Source: Ferrovibrio sp035304305
GTDB lineage: Bacteria > Pseudomonadota > Alphaproteobacteria > Ferrovibrionales > Ferrovibrionaceae
Direction: 5' to 3'
Assembly: GCF_035304305.1 (NCBI RefSeq)
Contig: NZ_DATGQG010000156.1
Location: forward strand, 1-64,000
DNA length: 64,000 nt
The first letter of the stretch is position 1, and every line of letters begins with the position of its first letter. A model generated the notes under the pieces. It searched no databases, was not told the DNA's origin, and was given only the letters and a program-made list of their open reading frames with translations. The translations under genes and the position numbers were made by a program. Shown in pieces: positions 44,153-52,891 of this stretch.

Positions 44153-45232
44153 TCAGTCGTCCGCCAGCGGAATCAGCGCGTCCGGATCCCAGCTCAGCCA
44201 GACCGGCTGGTCCAGTTCCAGCAGCGGCTCGTGCAGCGCATTGAGCTGCGCGGCGCGGATCACCTGTCCGTCGGCAAGCCGGACGGATATCGTGGTCATG
44301 TCGCCGATATAGTCGATGTCGCTGACGATCCCCGAAGCGGTATTTGCGGCGGGCGGCGTCGGCTCGCGGGCGATCTCGATCTGCTCGGGGCGCAGGCCGA
44401 GCAGCCGGGTGCCCGGAGCTCCACCGGGAAAATGTAGCCGGGGAAAATGGAGCCGCAGCTCGCCGCAGCGCGCCCACGCCAGCCCGTCGCGGATTTCGTC
44501 CACGTCCGCACGGAACAGGTTGATGTCGGCCAGCAGGCTGGCGACGAAACGGTCGACCGGGCGGTCATAGATGCGGCGCGGATGGTCGATCTGGCAGATG
44601 CGGCCTGCACGCATCACGGCGATGCGGTCGGCCAGCGCCATGGCCTCGTCATTGTCGTGGGTCACGAAAACGAAGGCGATGCCGGTCTGGCGGTTGAGTC
44701 GGCGCAGTTCGGCCTGGGTCTGCTGCCGCAGGCGCTTGTCCAGGGCCGCCAGCGGCTCGTCCAGCAGCAGCAGGCGCGGGCGTTTCACAAGAGCACGGGC
44801 GAGCGCCACCCGCTGCTGCTGGCCGCCGGACAGCTGGTGCGGCCTGCGGCCGGCGAAGGCGGCGATCTCCAGCATGGACAGGGCCTCATCGACGCGGTGC
44901 GCGATCTCCGCCTTCGGCAGGCCCTCGCGGCGCAGCCCGAAGGCGACATTGTCGGCGACGCTGAGATGGGGGAACAGCGCATAGGACTGGAACATCATGT
45001 TGACCGGTCGGCGATGCGCCGGCAGCTGGGTGATGTCATCGCCATCCAGCAGGATGCGGCCGGCATCGGGCATCTCCAGCCCGGCGATCATGCGCAGCAG
45101 GGTAGACTTGCCGCAACCGGACGGACCCAGCAGCACGAGGGATTCACCGGATTCGACCGTCAGGTTGACATGGTCGACTGCCGTCTCGCCGCCAAACTGC
45201 TTGCACAGGCCTTCGACACTGAGCAGCGGCAT
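44153..45232 (-). CDS. potG: Polyamine ABC transporter ATPase (PotG-like)
   Basis: 359 residues. Walker A GPSGCGKST near residue 37, signature LSGGQQQRVALARAL near 135, Walker B LLLLDEPLAALD and the switch His in FVFVTHDNDEAM. The C-terminal ~120 residues form the TOBE domain of the polyamine/spermidine subfamily. It hydrolyses ATP to drive uptake through PotHI. Three bases separate it from potF. Confidence 0.93.
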   Translation of the reverse strand: MPLLSVEGLCKQFGGETAVDHVNLTVESGESLVLLGPSGCGKSTLLRMIAGLEMPDAGRILLDGDDITQLPAHRRPVNMMFQSYALFPHLSVADNVAFGLRREGLPKAEIAHRVDEALSMLEIAAFAGRRPHQLSGGQQQRVALARALVKRPRLLLLDEPLAALDKRLRQQTQAELRRLNRQTGIAFVFVTHDNDEAMALADRIAVMRAGRICQIDHPRRIYDRPVDRFVASLLADINLFRADVDEIRDGLAWARCGELRLHFPRLHFPGGAPGTRLLGLRPEQIEIAREPTPPAANTASGIVSDIDYIGDMTTISVRLADGQVIRAAQLNALHEPLLELDQPVWLSWDPDALIPLADD

Positions 45233-45235
45233 CGC

Positions 45236-46327
45236 TCAGCGGCCGCCTTTGATCCGGGTCCAGGCGCGGGTCAGCAGGCGCTGCTCGCTCTGGCTGAAGG
45301 GCTGTACGGTGTAGAGCGTCTTTATCGCTTCCGGCGGCGGGAACACATCCTTGTCGGCCATGGCCTCCCTGTCGACGAAGGGTAGCGAGTCCGGAACCGC
45401 ATTGGGATACTGCACGGCATTGGTGATCCTCGCGATCACCTTCGGCTGCAGCAGGTAATTGATGAAGGCATGGGCGTGATCGGGATTCGGCGCGTCGGCC
45501 GGAATCACCATCACGTCGAACCATTGCTGGGCGCCTTCCCGCGGTAGCAGATACTGCACCCGGACGCCGTTCTTCGCTTCCTCGGCGCGGCTGCGCGCCT
45601 GCAGGATGTCGCCCGAGTAGCCGTAGGCCAGACAGGCGTCGCCGTTGGCCAGATCGTTGATGTACTGGGAGGAATGGAATTTGCGGATGTAGGGCCGTAC
45701 CTTCATCACCGCTTCCTCGGCTCTGGCAATGCTGCCGGCATCCTTGGCATTCGGATCGAGGCCGAGATACTTCAGCGCCGCGACCATGATTTCATCCGGC
45801 GCGTCCAGCATCACCACGCCGCAATCGGCGAATTTCGAAACCACTTCAGGATCGAACAGCATGCGCAGGGAATAGGCCGGCGGGTTGGCCATGCGCTGCC
45901 TGATCTTGTCGGCATTCAGCCCGATGCCGCTGGTGCCCCAGAGATAGATCACCGCGTGGCGATTGCCGGGGTCGAATTTCGCCAGTCGCTCCATGAGCGC
46001 GGGATCGAGATGCTTCGCATTCGGAAGCTTCGCCATGTCCAGCGGGCGCAGCAGTTTCGCCTGGACCTGGCGCGCCATGTAATACTGCGTCGGCACCACG
46101 ACGTCATAGCCGGTCCTGCCCGCCAGCAGCTTGGATTCCAGCGTATCGTTGGAATCGTAGACGTCGTAGCGTACCCGGATGCCGGTTTCCGCCTCGAACT
46201 CCTTCAGCACCTCTGGGTCGATGTAATCCGACCAGTTGTAGACGTTGACGACCTTCTCCTGTGCGGCCGTCGGAAGGGCGGCGAGAAATCCTGCGGCGAG
46301 GCTGAGAGCGAGAAGGGCAGGGCGCAT
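45236..46327 (-). CDS. potF: Putrescine-type periplasmic binding protein (PotF-like)
   Basis: 363 residues. A signal peptide MRPALLALSLAAGFLAALPTAA precedes EKVVNVYNWSDYIDPEVLKEFE (in parts), the standard PotF/PotD opening. Aromatic residues VYNWSDYI and YGYSGDILQA fit the polyamine pocket. The ATG at 46327 is chosen because the signal peptide begins there. Specificity for putrescine is likely from the PotF-like order but not proven. It is divergent from a hydroxyacid dehydrogenase gene, 139 bases apart. Confidence 0.92.
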   Translation of the reverse strand: MRPALLALSLAAGFLAALPTAAQEKVVNVYNWSDYIDPEVLKEFEAETGIRVRYDVYDSNDTLESKLLAGRTGYDVVVPTQYYMARQVQAKLLRPLDMAKLPNAKHLDPALMERLAKFDPGNRHAVIYLWGTSGIGLNADKIRQRMANPPAYSLRMLFDPEVVSKFADCGVVMLDAPDEIMVAALKYLGLDPNAKDAGSIARAEEAVMKVRPYIRKFHSSQYINDLANGDACLAYGYSGDILQARSRAEEAKNGVRVQYLLPREGAQQWFDVMVIPADAPNPDHAHAFINYLLQPKVIARITNAVQYPNAVPDSLPFVDREAMADKDVFPPPEAIKTLYTVQPFSQSEQRLLTRAWTRIKGGR

Positions 46328-46466
46328 GATTCGGGCTCCGTCGGAAGATCGCCCGATTATGACGGGCCTGATGCGCCGCAGCAACGCGCCTTCTGTCTGC
46401 CTGCTGCTTGCGGGGGCAACGAGCCTGCCGCTAGGCTCCGATGAACTGTCAGAGAGGAGCGCCTGC

Positions 46467-47405
46467 ATGGGTATCGAGATTGTCCAGGCCGTTGGCATGC
46501 CGCCGGCGATTCAGCAGGAACTGGAGAAGCGCTATACGATCCATCGGCTATGGGAGGCCAGGGACCGGGAGGCTCTGCTGTCGGAGGTCTCGCCGCGGGT
46601 GCGCGGGATGGTGACGTCGGGCAGCGTGGGCGCCAGCCGCGCCCTGATCGAGGCCCTGCCCAAGCTCGAGATCATTTCTAGTTTCGGCGTCGGCTACGAC
46701 CCGATCGATATCGGCTGCGCGAAGGAGCGCGGCGTTATCGTGACCAACACGCCCGATGTGCTGACCGACGATGTCGCCGACATCGCCATGGCGCTCACGC
46801 TGGCGATGATGCGCCGGATTCCCCAGGGCGACCACTTCGTGCGGCAGGGCCGCTGGCCGAAGGAGAAATTCCCGCTGACCGACAAGCTGGGCGGCAAGGT
46901 GATGGGCATCGTGGGGCTCGGGCGCATCGGCCAGGCCATCGCCCGCCGCGCCGAGCCCTTCGGCGTCGAGGTCCGCTATTTCGGTCCGCGCCGCAAGGAA
47001 GGCGTCAGCTATCGCTACTACGACGACCTCGTGGCCATGGCGAAGGATGTCGACATCCTGATGATTGCCTGTCCGGGCGGCAAGGCGACCGAAAACCTCG
47101 TCAATGCCGCCGTGATCGAAGCGCTCGGCCCGAAAGGCTACGTCGTCAACATCGCGCGCGGCAGCGTCGTCGATGAACCGGTACTGGTGAAGGCGCTGGT
47201 GGAGGGCCGGCTTGCCGGTGCGGGCCTCGACGTTTTCGCCGATGAGCCGAATGTGCCGGAAGCTTTGTTGAAGCTGGATTCGGTCGCGCTGGCGCCGCAC
47301 GTGGGGTCGGCGACTCATGCGACCCGCAATGCGATGGGCGAACTGGTGCTGAAGAACCTGGCCGCCCATTTCGACGGCCAGCCGGTGCTGACCCGGGTGG
47401 TCTGA
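46467..47405 (+). CDS. D-2-hydroxyacid dehydrogenase
   Basis: 312 residues. NAD(P)-binding GIVGLGRIGQAIARR near residue 152 and the catalytic triad Arg in NIARGSVVDE, Glu in DVFADEPNVPEA and His in APHVGSATHAT are complete. Relatives reduce glyoxylate or hydroxypyruvate; the substrate is not certain. ATG at 46467 has GAGAGGAG upstream. Its stop codon directly abuts that of the convergent transglycosylase-like gene. Confidence 0.9.
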   Translation: MGIEIVQAVGMPPAIQQELEKRYTIHRLWEARDREALLSEVSPRVRGMVTSGSVGASRALIEALPKLEIISSFGVGYDPIDIGCAKERGVIVTNTPDVLTDDVADIAMALTLAMMRRIPQGDHFVRQGRWPKEKFPLTDKLGGKVMGIVGLGRIGQAIARRAEPFGVEVRYFGPRRKEGVSYRYYDDLVAMAKDVDILMIACPGGKATENLVNAAVIEALGPKGYVVNIARGSVVDEPVLVKALVEGRLAGAGLDVFADEPNVPEALLKLDSVALAPHVGSATHATRNAMGELVLKNLAAHFDGQPVLTRVV

Positions 47406-48263
47406 TCAGAAGCTGGAATCGAGATCGCGGCCGACCCGGTCGCGATCGCCACGCATGATCCGGTGCAGCATTTCCATCGCCATCATCTTCACATTGTGAT
47501 CGATGATGCGGCGCTGCTCATCCAGGTGGCTCTGGACGGCCGAGCGGTTGCTGCCGGCTGCAGTGGTATCCAGCGGCACGGCGGCGAGGCCACGCGCATT
47601 GGCCTCCAGCTTGCGTTCGAAGCCGGCATAGATGTCGCCCACGCTGCGCGGGCGGCCGTCTTCGGTGTAGAAAACGCTGCGGTTGGCGGCAGCGGCTTCG
47701 GGCAGCAGCGCAGCCGCATCCTGGGCCGGGTTGTCCTTCAGCGCGGACAGGAATTTGCCGGCACCGGCCGGCCCGAGGAAATGGCCGAGATAGAGATCTG
47801 TCTTCTTCAGGTCGACGCCGAGTTCGCGCGACAGGGTCTGCTGGTTGATGCGGGCATATTCGGCCGCCATGGCCGCGGCGATGCGCGGATCGTCACGCAG
47901 ACTCAGGATTTCGCGCCGCGCCGCGGCATCGTGGACGCGCGCGCGGCCGTCGCTGTCGGTGGCGATCTGCCGGGCATGGTGGGCGAGGCCGTATTTGGCG
48001 CCGTGGTCGCGCACGACCTCCAGCCAGGTGCTTTCGATGAACTGGAACAGGCCGCGGGCCGAACTGGTCCGTGCCTGGGCATCCGCCCTGAATCCGCTTT
48101 CCTGTCCGGCCTGGGCGACGAGATAGGCGAAATCCACCCCCGTGCGGTGGCTGGCCTGTTTCAGCGTCGTCAGCAGCTCGTAGCTGACCTGATGGCCGCC
48201 GACCCGGTAGGTCTCCGGGCGCATGCCGGCGTGGAAGGACGGAGGAATGGGTGCCATGGCCAA
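47406..48263 (-). CDS. Lytic transglycosylase-like (SLT) protein without signal peptide
   Basis: 285 residues. The SLT/lysozyme-like domain spans about 30-200: AYLVAQAGQESGFRADA contains the probable catalytic Glu55, followed by SARGLFQFIESTWLEVV, which is the transglycosylase GLFQF motif. No signal peptide or lipobox is visible (MAMAPIPPSFHAGMRP). The C-terminal part is helical (DEQRRIIDHNVKMMAMEMLHR). It should cleave peptidoglycan glycan strands, perhaps exported by a specialised route such as the flagellar apparatus, which is inference. Confidence 0.8.
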   Translation of the reverse strand: MAMAPIPPSFHAGMRPETYRVGGHQVSYELLTTLKQASHRTGVDFAYLVAQAGQESGFRADAQARTSSARGLFQFIESTWLEVVRDHGAKYGLAHHARQIATDSDGRARVHDAAARREILSLRDDPRIAAAMAAEYARINQQTLSRELGVDLKKTDLYLGHFLGPAGAGKFLSALKDNPAQDAAALLPEAAAANRSVFYTEDGRPRSVGDIYAGFERKLEANARGLAAVPLDTTAAGSNRSAVQSHLDEQRRIIDHNVKMMAMEMLHRIMRGDRDRVGRDLDSSF

Positions 48264-48402
48264 GCCAATAGCCCGGCTGGCGGAAAGAAATCGTTAACGT
48301 CTTGCCCGCCGGCCGATCTCTTGTCAGCCCAATGACTTGCGGGGTAACAGGTAACAGGGGTGGGGAGGCCTGACGGCCCTGGAATCAATCGACTGGATAG
48401 CG

Positions 48403-49479
48403 GTGAACTGGAGCGGTGACGGGCCCTGGCTCGCCATGCTGCTGGTTCTGGTCAGCGGCGTCGCCCTGCCGGTGCTGCTCTACAACCTGTTCGACCGCTG
48501 GGCCTCGCGCCGGCTGCAGGTCGATACCGTGGCGCTGGCAACCCGCTTTGGCGGTTTCATGAATTCCTGGGCCGTGTTCGGCCGCCATGCCAGCGAGTAC
48601 CGCGATATCCGGCCGCTGTTTCCCGGCGCGCAGGCTGCGGAGCTGGCGCGCTTTCACGACAGCACGGCCACCATCGCGGCGCGTTTCCGCTCGCCCAAAG
48701 CAGCCGCCGAGGCAGCCGAGCAGCGCTTTGCCAGTTTTGCCGCCGCGGGCGTCGAATATGCCGAGGCAGGCATTTCCTTCCGGGCCGGGCAAGAGCGCCA
48801 GGGGAGTTCCTACGCCAGGGGCCAGTGGCTGGTGATCGGCGATACGCTGTTCGCCTTCTATGCGCCGGATTCCGCGGCGCTGGCGCGACGCCGGCAGGCG
48901 ACACCGGCCCTGCGCGCCCGGCGCTTCCCGGGGCCGCTCCGGCTGCTGCACAGCCGGACGGGACATTTCCTCCTCGTCACGGTCTGGATCGCCGCGCATC
49001 TCGCACTGGCCAGCGTCCTTCTCGAACGGACGACCCTGCAGCACGGAACGGGCGAACCGCTGCCGGAGGCGGAGCTGCGCAATCGAGTCATGCTGCTGGA
49101 GCAGCATCGCGACCGGCTGCAGGTGATTCTGCCGGACGGCACCGGCGCGATGATGCTGTCGGGTCGTGTCGACGATCCGCGCGGTCTGGACCTCGACCAT
49201 CTCGCCGGGCGGAAATGGCTGACCGGCCTGCAGCTGGTCTTCGATCCCGAGGCGCGCAGCGTGCAGGCCCTGCCGCTGGTCGGCCGCGCCGGCGAAGCGC
49301 CGGAGGGCGCTGCCGGGTTTACCCCGCCGGAGCGCTGGGCGAACAACCCGCTGCTGATCGAACCGGAGGATCCGCTGCTGGCATCCGTGCGCGCCACCGT
49401 GCTCGCCGCAGGCTGGACCTGGCAACCGGTCCTGTGGCCGCGACCGTCGCGGGACTGGCAGTCGCTGCTGCCGCTGTGA
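48403..49479 (+). CDS. Unrecognised membrane protein
   Basis: 358 residues from GTG 48403. An alternative CTG at 48379 (ESIDWIAVNW) has GGGGAGG ten bases upstream; no ATG is available between the upstream stop and 48403. Membrane helices are predicted at about 10-28 (LAMLLVLVSGVALPVLLY) and 190-212 (FLLVTVWIAAHLALASVLL). The region between is Ala-rich and charged and probably cytoplasmic; the C-terminal half is probably outside. No family recognised. Converges with the response regulator gene, 5 bases apart. Confidence 0.65.
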   Translation: MNWSGDGPWLAMLLVLVSGVALPVLLYNLFDRWASRRLQVDTVALATRFGGFMNSWAVFGRHASEYRDIRPLFPGAQAAELARFHDSTATIAARFRSPKAAAEAAEQRFASFAAAGVEYAEAGISFRAGQERQGSSYARGQWLVIGDTLFAFYAPDSAALARRRQATPALRARRFPGPLRLLHSRTGHFLLVTVWIAAHLALASVLLERTTLQHGTGEPLPEAELRNRVMLLEQHRDRLQVILPDGTGAMMLSGRVDDPRGLDLDHLAGRKWLTGLQLVFDPEARSVQALPLVGRAGEAPEGAAGFTPPERWANNPLLIEPEDPLLASVRATVLAAGWTWQPVLWPRPSRDWQSLLPL

Positions 49480-49484
49480 GGCGC

Positions 49485-49871
49485 TTAGTGGCGCCAGTTC
49501 ATGGATTTCAGGACGGCCTCGACGGTCTGCAGCAGCTCTCCCTCGGTGAAGGGTTTCGCCAGAACGGCCTTGGCGCCCAGCACCGGTGACAGGGTCAGCA
49601 TCCGCAGCGCGAGGTCGCGGTCGCCACCGCCCGAGATGGCGATCACCGGCGGTGGATGGTCGGCGGCATGCATTTCGTTGATCAGTTCGAGGCCGTCCTT
49701 CTCGGGCATGTAGATGTCGGTGATGACGAGGTCGCAGTTCCGGCGCCGGATTTCCAGAAGGCCCGCCTTGCCGTTGGCTGCCTCGACCACGTCGTGGCCG
49801 GCGCTTTCCAGCTGGTCGCGGAGGATTTCTCGGATATCGGCATCATCTTCAACCACTAGAATTCGGGCCAT
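49485..49871 (-). CDS. Single-domain response regulator
   Basis: 128 residues, only a receiver domain (CheY/DivK size). The acidic pocket is VVEDDADI, the phosphoacceptor is Asp52 in VITDIYMPEKDG and the conserved Lys is Lys106 in VLAKPF. No output domain. ATG at 49871 (MARILVVEDD) has GAGAGAA upstream; a longer reading frame adds residues that do not fit the fold. No kinase is adjacent; orphan kinases at 31.2 and 62.2 kb in this window are possible but unproven partners. Confidence 0.9.
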   Translation of the reverse strand: MARILVVEDDADIREILRDQLESAGHDVVEAANGKAGLLEIRRRNCDLVITDIYMPEKDGLELINEMHAADHPPPVIAISGGGDRDLALRMLTLSPVLGAKAVLAKPFTEGELLQTVEAVLKSMNWRH

Positions 49872-50082
49872 CAGGATTCTCTCATCGGGGACAGGACTTG
49901 CCGTAGCGTTTGACTCCAACCCGAAAGGCCGCTTCCGGTTCACCACCGCGGGAAGAAAGCTGGGGATAACCCAGCCCTGCCTTAACTGCCTGAACCCGTG
50001 ACGGCAGGCGGCCAGGCGCGGCGAACTCTGGAGTGGCGCTGCCTTTTGGACCTAATATCGTCGCAACCAGACGGAGGAGCCA

Positions 50083-50502
50083 ATGCCCAAGGGCTATAAA
50101 GCCATGCTCGATGAAGCCATGGCGGAAATCGTGACACTGACCCCGGCCGAAGCGGCCAAGCATCTCGACAAGCCGGATACCGTCTTCGTCGATCTGCGTG
50201 ACCCGCGGGAACTGGAGCGCGACGGCATGATCCCGAACGCCTTCCATGCCACGCGCGGCATGCTGGAATTCTGGATCGATCCGGAAAGCCCGTACCACAA
50301 GCCGGTCTTCGCCGAGGACAAGCAGTTCATCTTCTACTGTGCCGGCGGGCTGCGCTCGGCGCTGGCGACCAAGACCGCGAAGGATATGGGACTGAAGCGG
50401 CTGGCCCATATCGAGGGCGGGCTGGGCGAGTGGAAGAAGGCGGGCCTGCCGGTGACGGAATGGAAGCCGCGTCAGCCCAAGGCCGGGGGAGAGAAGAAGT
50501 GA
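50083..50502 (+). CDS. Rhodanese-like domain protein
   Basis: 139 residues. A single rhodanese domain with DPRELERDGMIPNAFH and the active-site loop FYCAGGLRSALA, whose Cys would carry a persulfide. Such proteins transfer sulfur; the acceptor is unknown. ATG at 50083 follows GGAGGAG. Its stop overlaps the GTG start of the next gene (GTGA), so it heads an operon rhodanese-racemase-amidohydrolase-SDR. Confidence 0.88.
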   Translation: MPKGYKAMLDEAMAEIVTLTPAEAAKHLDKPDTVFVDLRDPRELERDGMIPNAFHATRGMLEFWIDPESPYHKPVFAEDKQFIFYCAGGLRSALATKTAKDMGLKRLAHIEGGLGEWKKAGLPVTEWKPRQPKAGGEKK

Positions 50503-51632
50503 GCGGCGGACCCCTTGCCGGACTGAAAGTCATCGAGATGCCGGCGATCGGCCCGGTGCCGTTCTGCGGCATGCTGCTGGCCGACCTGGGGGCCGATGTG
50601 CTGCGCATCGACCGTACCGGCGAGGTCGATCTCGGCCTGCCGGTGGAGCCGAAATACGAGCTGCTCGGCCGCGGCAAGCGTTCGCTGGCGCTGGATCTGA
50701 AGGATCCCAAGGCGATTGCGCTGGTGCTCGACCTGTTTGCGAAAGCCGATGTCGTGCTGGAAGGCTTCCGCCCCGGCGTGATGGAGCGGCTGGGCCTCGG
50801 GCCCGATGAGGCGCAGCAGCGCAATCCGAAACTGGTCTATGGCCGCATGACCGGCTGGGGCCAGGAAGGACCGCTGGCCAAGGCGGCCGGCCACGACATC
50901 AACTACATCGCCCTGACCGGCGCGCTGCATGCCATCGGCAATGCGGGCGGCAAGCCGGTGCCGCCGCTCAATCTGGTTGGCGATTTCGGCGGCGGCTCGC
51001 TCTATCTCGCCATGGGCGTTCTGGCAGCTCTCTATGAGCGGCAGCAGTCGGGCAAGGGGCAGGTGGTGGACGCCGCCATGGTGGATGGCGCGGCGTCCCT
51101 GATGACGCTGTTCTACGGCCTGAAAGGTGCCGGGATGTGGTCCGACCAGCGCGGCGCCAACATACTGGACAGCGGCGCGCCCTGGTACGACACATATGAA
51201 TGCAAGGATGGCGGCTATGTCGCCATCGGCTCGATCGAAGGCAAGTTCTACGCCGAACTGATCGAAAAGCTGGGGCTCGATCCAAAGACGCTGCCGAAAC
51301 AGCACGACCGTAAGCGCTGGCCGAGCCTGCGCGCGGCGATTGCGGCCACCTTCCGCACGAAGACGCGTGATGAATGGTGCGCCATCATGGAAGGCAGCGA
51401 CATCTGCTTCGCGCCGGTGCTCTCGCTGGAGGAAGCGCCGCAGCACACGCATATGGCCGCTCGCCAGACCTTCGTCGCACCCGAGGGCGTGGTGCAGCCC
51501 GCCGCGGCGCCGCGCTTCTCGCGCACGCCCGCCGGCATCCGGCGCAAGCCGCCGGTCCGCGGCGAGGGCGGTGACGAGGCGCTGGCGGAATGGGGCATCA
51601 CGGCCGCGACCCTGCAGCCGGCCGGCGAATAG
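50499..51632 (+). CDS. Alpha-methylacyl-CoA racemase-like CaiB/BaiF family enzyme
   Basis: 377 residues from the GTG that overlaps the rhodanese stop. The family opening LAGLKVIEMPAIGPVPFCGMLL (in parts) and the racemase-type catalytic pair, His132 in AGHDINY and Asp162 in LVGDFGGGS, are present; QVVDAAMVDGAASL follows. The match to the AMACR branch suggests epimerisation of 2-methylacyl-CoA esters, rather than CoA transfer, for which the catalytic Asp is at another site. Eight bases to the next gene. Confidence 0.85.
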   Translation: MSGGPLAGLKVIEMPAIGPVPFCGMLLADLGADVLRIDRTGEVDLGLPVEPKYELLGRGKRSLALDLKDPKAIALVLDLFAKADVVLEGFRPGVMERLGLGPDEAQQRNPKLVYGRMTGWGQEGPLAKAAGHDINYIALTGALHAIGNAGGKPVPPLNLVGDFGGGSLYLAMGVLAALYERQQSGKGQVVDAAMVDGAASLMTLFYGLKGAGMWSDQRGANILDSGAPWYDTYECKDGGYVAIGSIEGKFYAELIEKLGLDPKTLPKQHDRKRWPSLRAAIAATFRTKTRDEWCAIMEGSDICFAPVLSLEEAPQHTHMAARQTFVAPEGVVQPAAAPRFSRTPAGIRRKPPVRGEGGDEALAEWGITAATLQPAGE

Positions 51633-51640
51633 GCGCGGAC

Positions 51641-52873
51641 ATGGTGCAGTCCAACCTGCGGATCGACGGCAACAGGCTGTGGCACAGCCTGATGGAGATG
51701 GCCAAGATCGGCGCCACGCCGAAGGGCGGCTGCGCCCGGTTGGCGCTCACCGATCTGGACCGCGAGGGCCGCGATCTCTTCGTGCGCTGGTGCCGCGAGG
51801 CGGGCTGCAGCATCAGCATCGACCGCATGGGCAACATTTTCGCCCGCCGGCCCGGTCGCAACAATGACCTGCCGCCGGTGGTGACCGGCAGCCATCTCGA
51901 CACCCAGCCGACCGGCGGCAAGTTCGATGGCGTCTACGGCGTGCTGGCCGGACTGGAGGTCATCCGCAGTCTCAACGACATGAAGATCGAGACCGAGGCG
52001 CCGCTCGAGGTGGCGGTCTGGACCAACGAGGAAGGCTCGCGCTTTGCGCCGGCCATGGTGGCCTCCGGCGTCTTTGCCGGATTATTCACCGAGGAATACG
52101 GCCTCAGCCGTGCCGATCTGGATGGCAAGACCATCGGCGAGGAGCTGAAGCGCATCGGCTATGCCGGCGACCAGCCGGTTGGCGGCCGGCCGTTTCGCGC
52201 GTTCTTCGAGGCGCATATCGAGCAGGGACCAATCCTCGAGGCCGAGCGGAAGGCCATCGGCGTGGTGCAGGGCATCCAGGGGATCCGCTGGTTCGAGGTG
52301 ACCGTTACCGGCAGCGAGAGCCATGCCGGCACGACGCCGATGAACCGCCGCAGGGATGCCATGCTGGGTGCGGCGCGGATCGTCGATGCCGTGAACCGCA
52401 TCGCGCTGGATCATCCGCCCGGCGTCGGCACCGTCGGTCTGCTGCAGGTCTCGCCAAATTCGCGCAATACCATTCCCGGCTCGGTTTTCTTCAGTGTCGA
52501 TCTCCGGCATCCCTCTGACGAGGGCCTGGGAAAGATGAAGGCCGCACTTGAGGCCGCGTGCGGTGAGATATGCAGCGCGCTGGGGCTGAGCCATGACTGC
52601 AGCGAGATCTGGCACTCGCCGGCCCTGCATTATGATCCCGACTGCATCGCGGCGGTGCGCAGGGCGGCGGAGGAATGCGGCTATGCGCACCTGGATATCG
52701 TCTCCGGCGCCGGACATGATGCCGGTCATATCTGCCGGGTGGCGCCGACGGCGATGATCTTCGTTCCCTGCGCCGACGGGATCAGCCACAACGAGGTGGA
52801 ATCCGCAACGCCGGAAGATCTGGCGGCGGGCTGCAATGTACTGCTGCGCGCCATGCTGGATCGGGCCATGTAG
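51641..52873 (+). CDS. M20-family N-carbamoyl amidohydrolase (beta-ureidopropionase/carbamoylase type)
   Basis: 410 residues of the zinc-dependent hydantoinase/carbamoylase group. Metal-binding motifs are GSHLDTQPTGGKFDG, WTNEEGSRFAPAM, EAHIEQGP and SGAGHDAGHI. Relatives remove the carbamoyl group of N-carbamoyl amino acids, including N-carbamoyl-beta-alanine in reductive uracil breakdown, or act on allantoate. The substrate is not decided by sequence. It is 3.6 kb upstream of the URC uracil genes, which makes a role in pyrimidine or urea-containing intermediates worth testing. ATG at 51641. Confidence 0.88.
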   Translation: MVQSNLRIDGNRLWHSLMEMAKIGATPKGGCARLALTDLDREGRDLFVRWCREAGCSISIDRMGNIFARRPGRNNDLPPVVTGSHLDTQPTGGKFDGVYGVLAGLEVIRSLNDMKIETEAPLEVAVWTNEEGSRFAPAMVASGVFAGLFTEEYGLSRADLDGKTIGEELKRIGYAGDQPVGGRPFRAFFEAHIEQGPILEAERKAIGVVQGIQGIRWFEVTVTGSESHAGTTPMNRRRDAMLGAARIVDAVNRIALDHPPGVGTVGLLQVSPNSRNTIPGSVFFSVDLRHPSDEGLGKMKAALEAACGEICSALGLSHDCSEIWHSPALHYDPDCIAAVRRAAEECGYAHLDIVSGAGHDAGHICRVAPTAMIFVPCADGISHNEVESATPEDLAAGCNVLLRAMLDRAM

Positions 52874-52891
52874 CAATCGGGAGAGGAAAGA

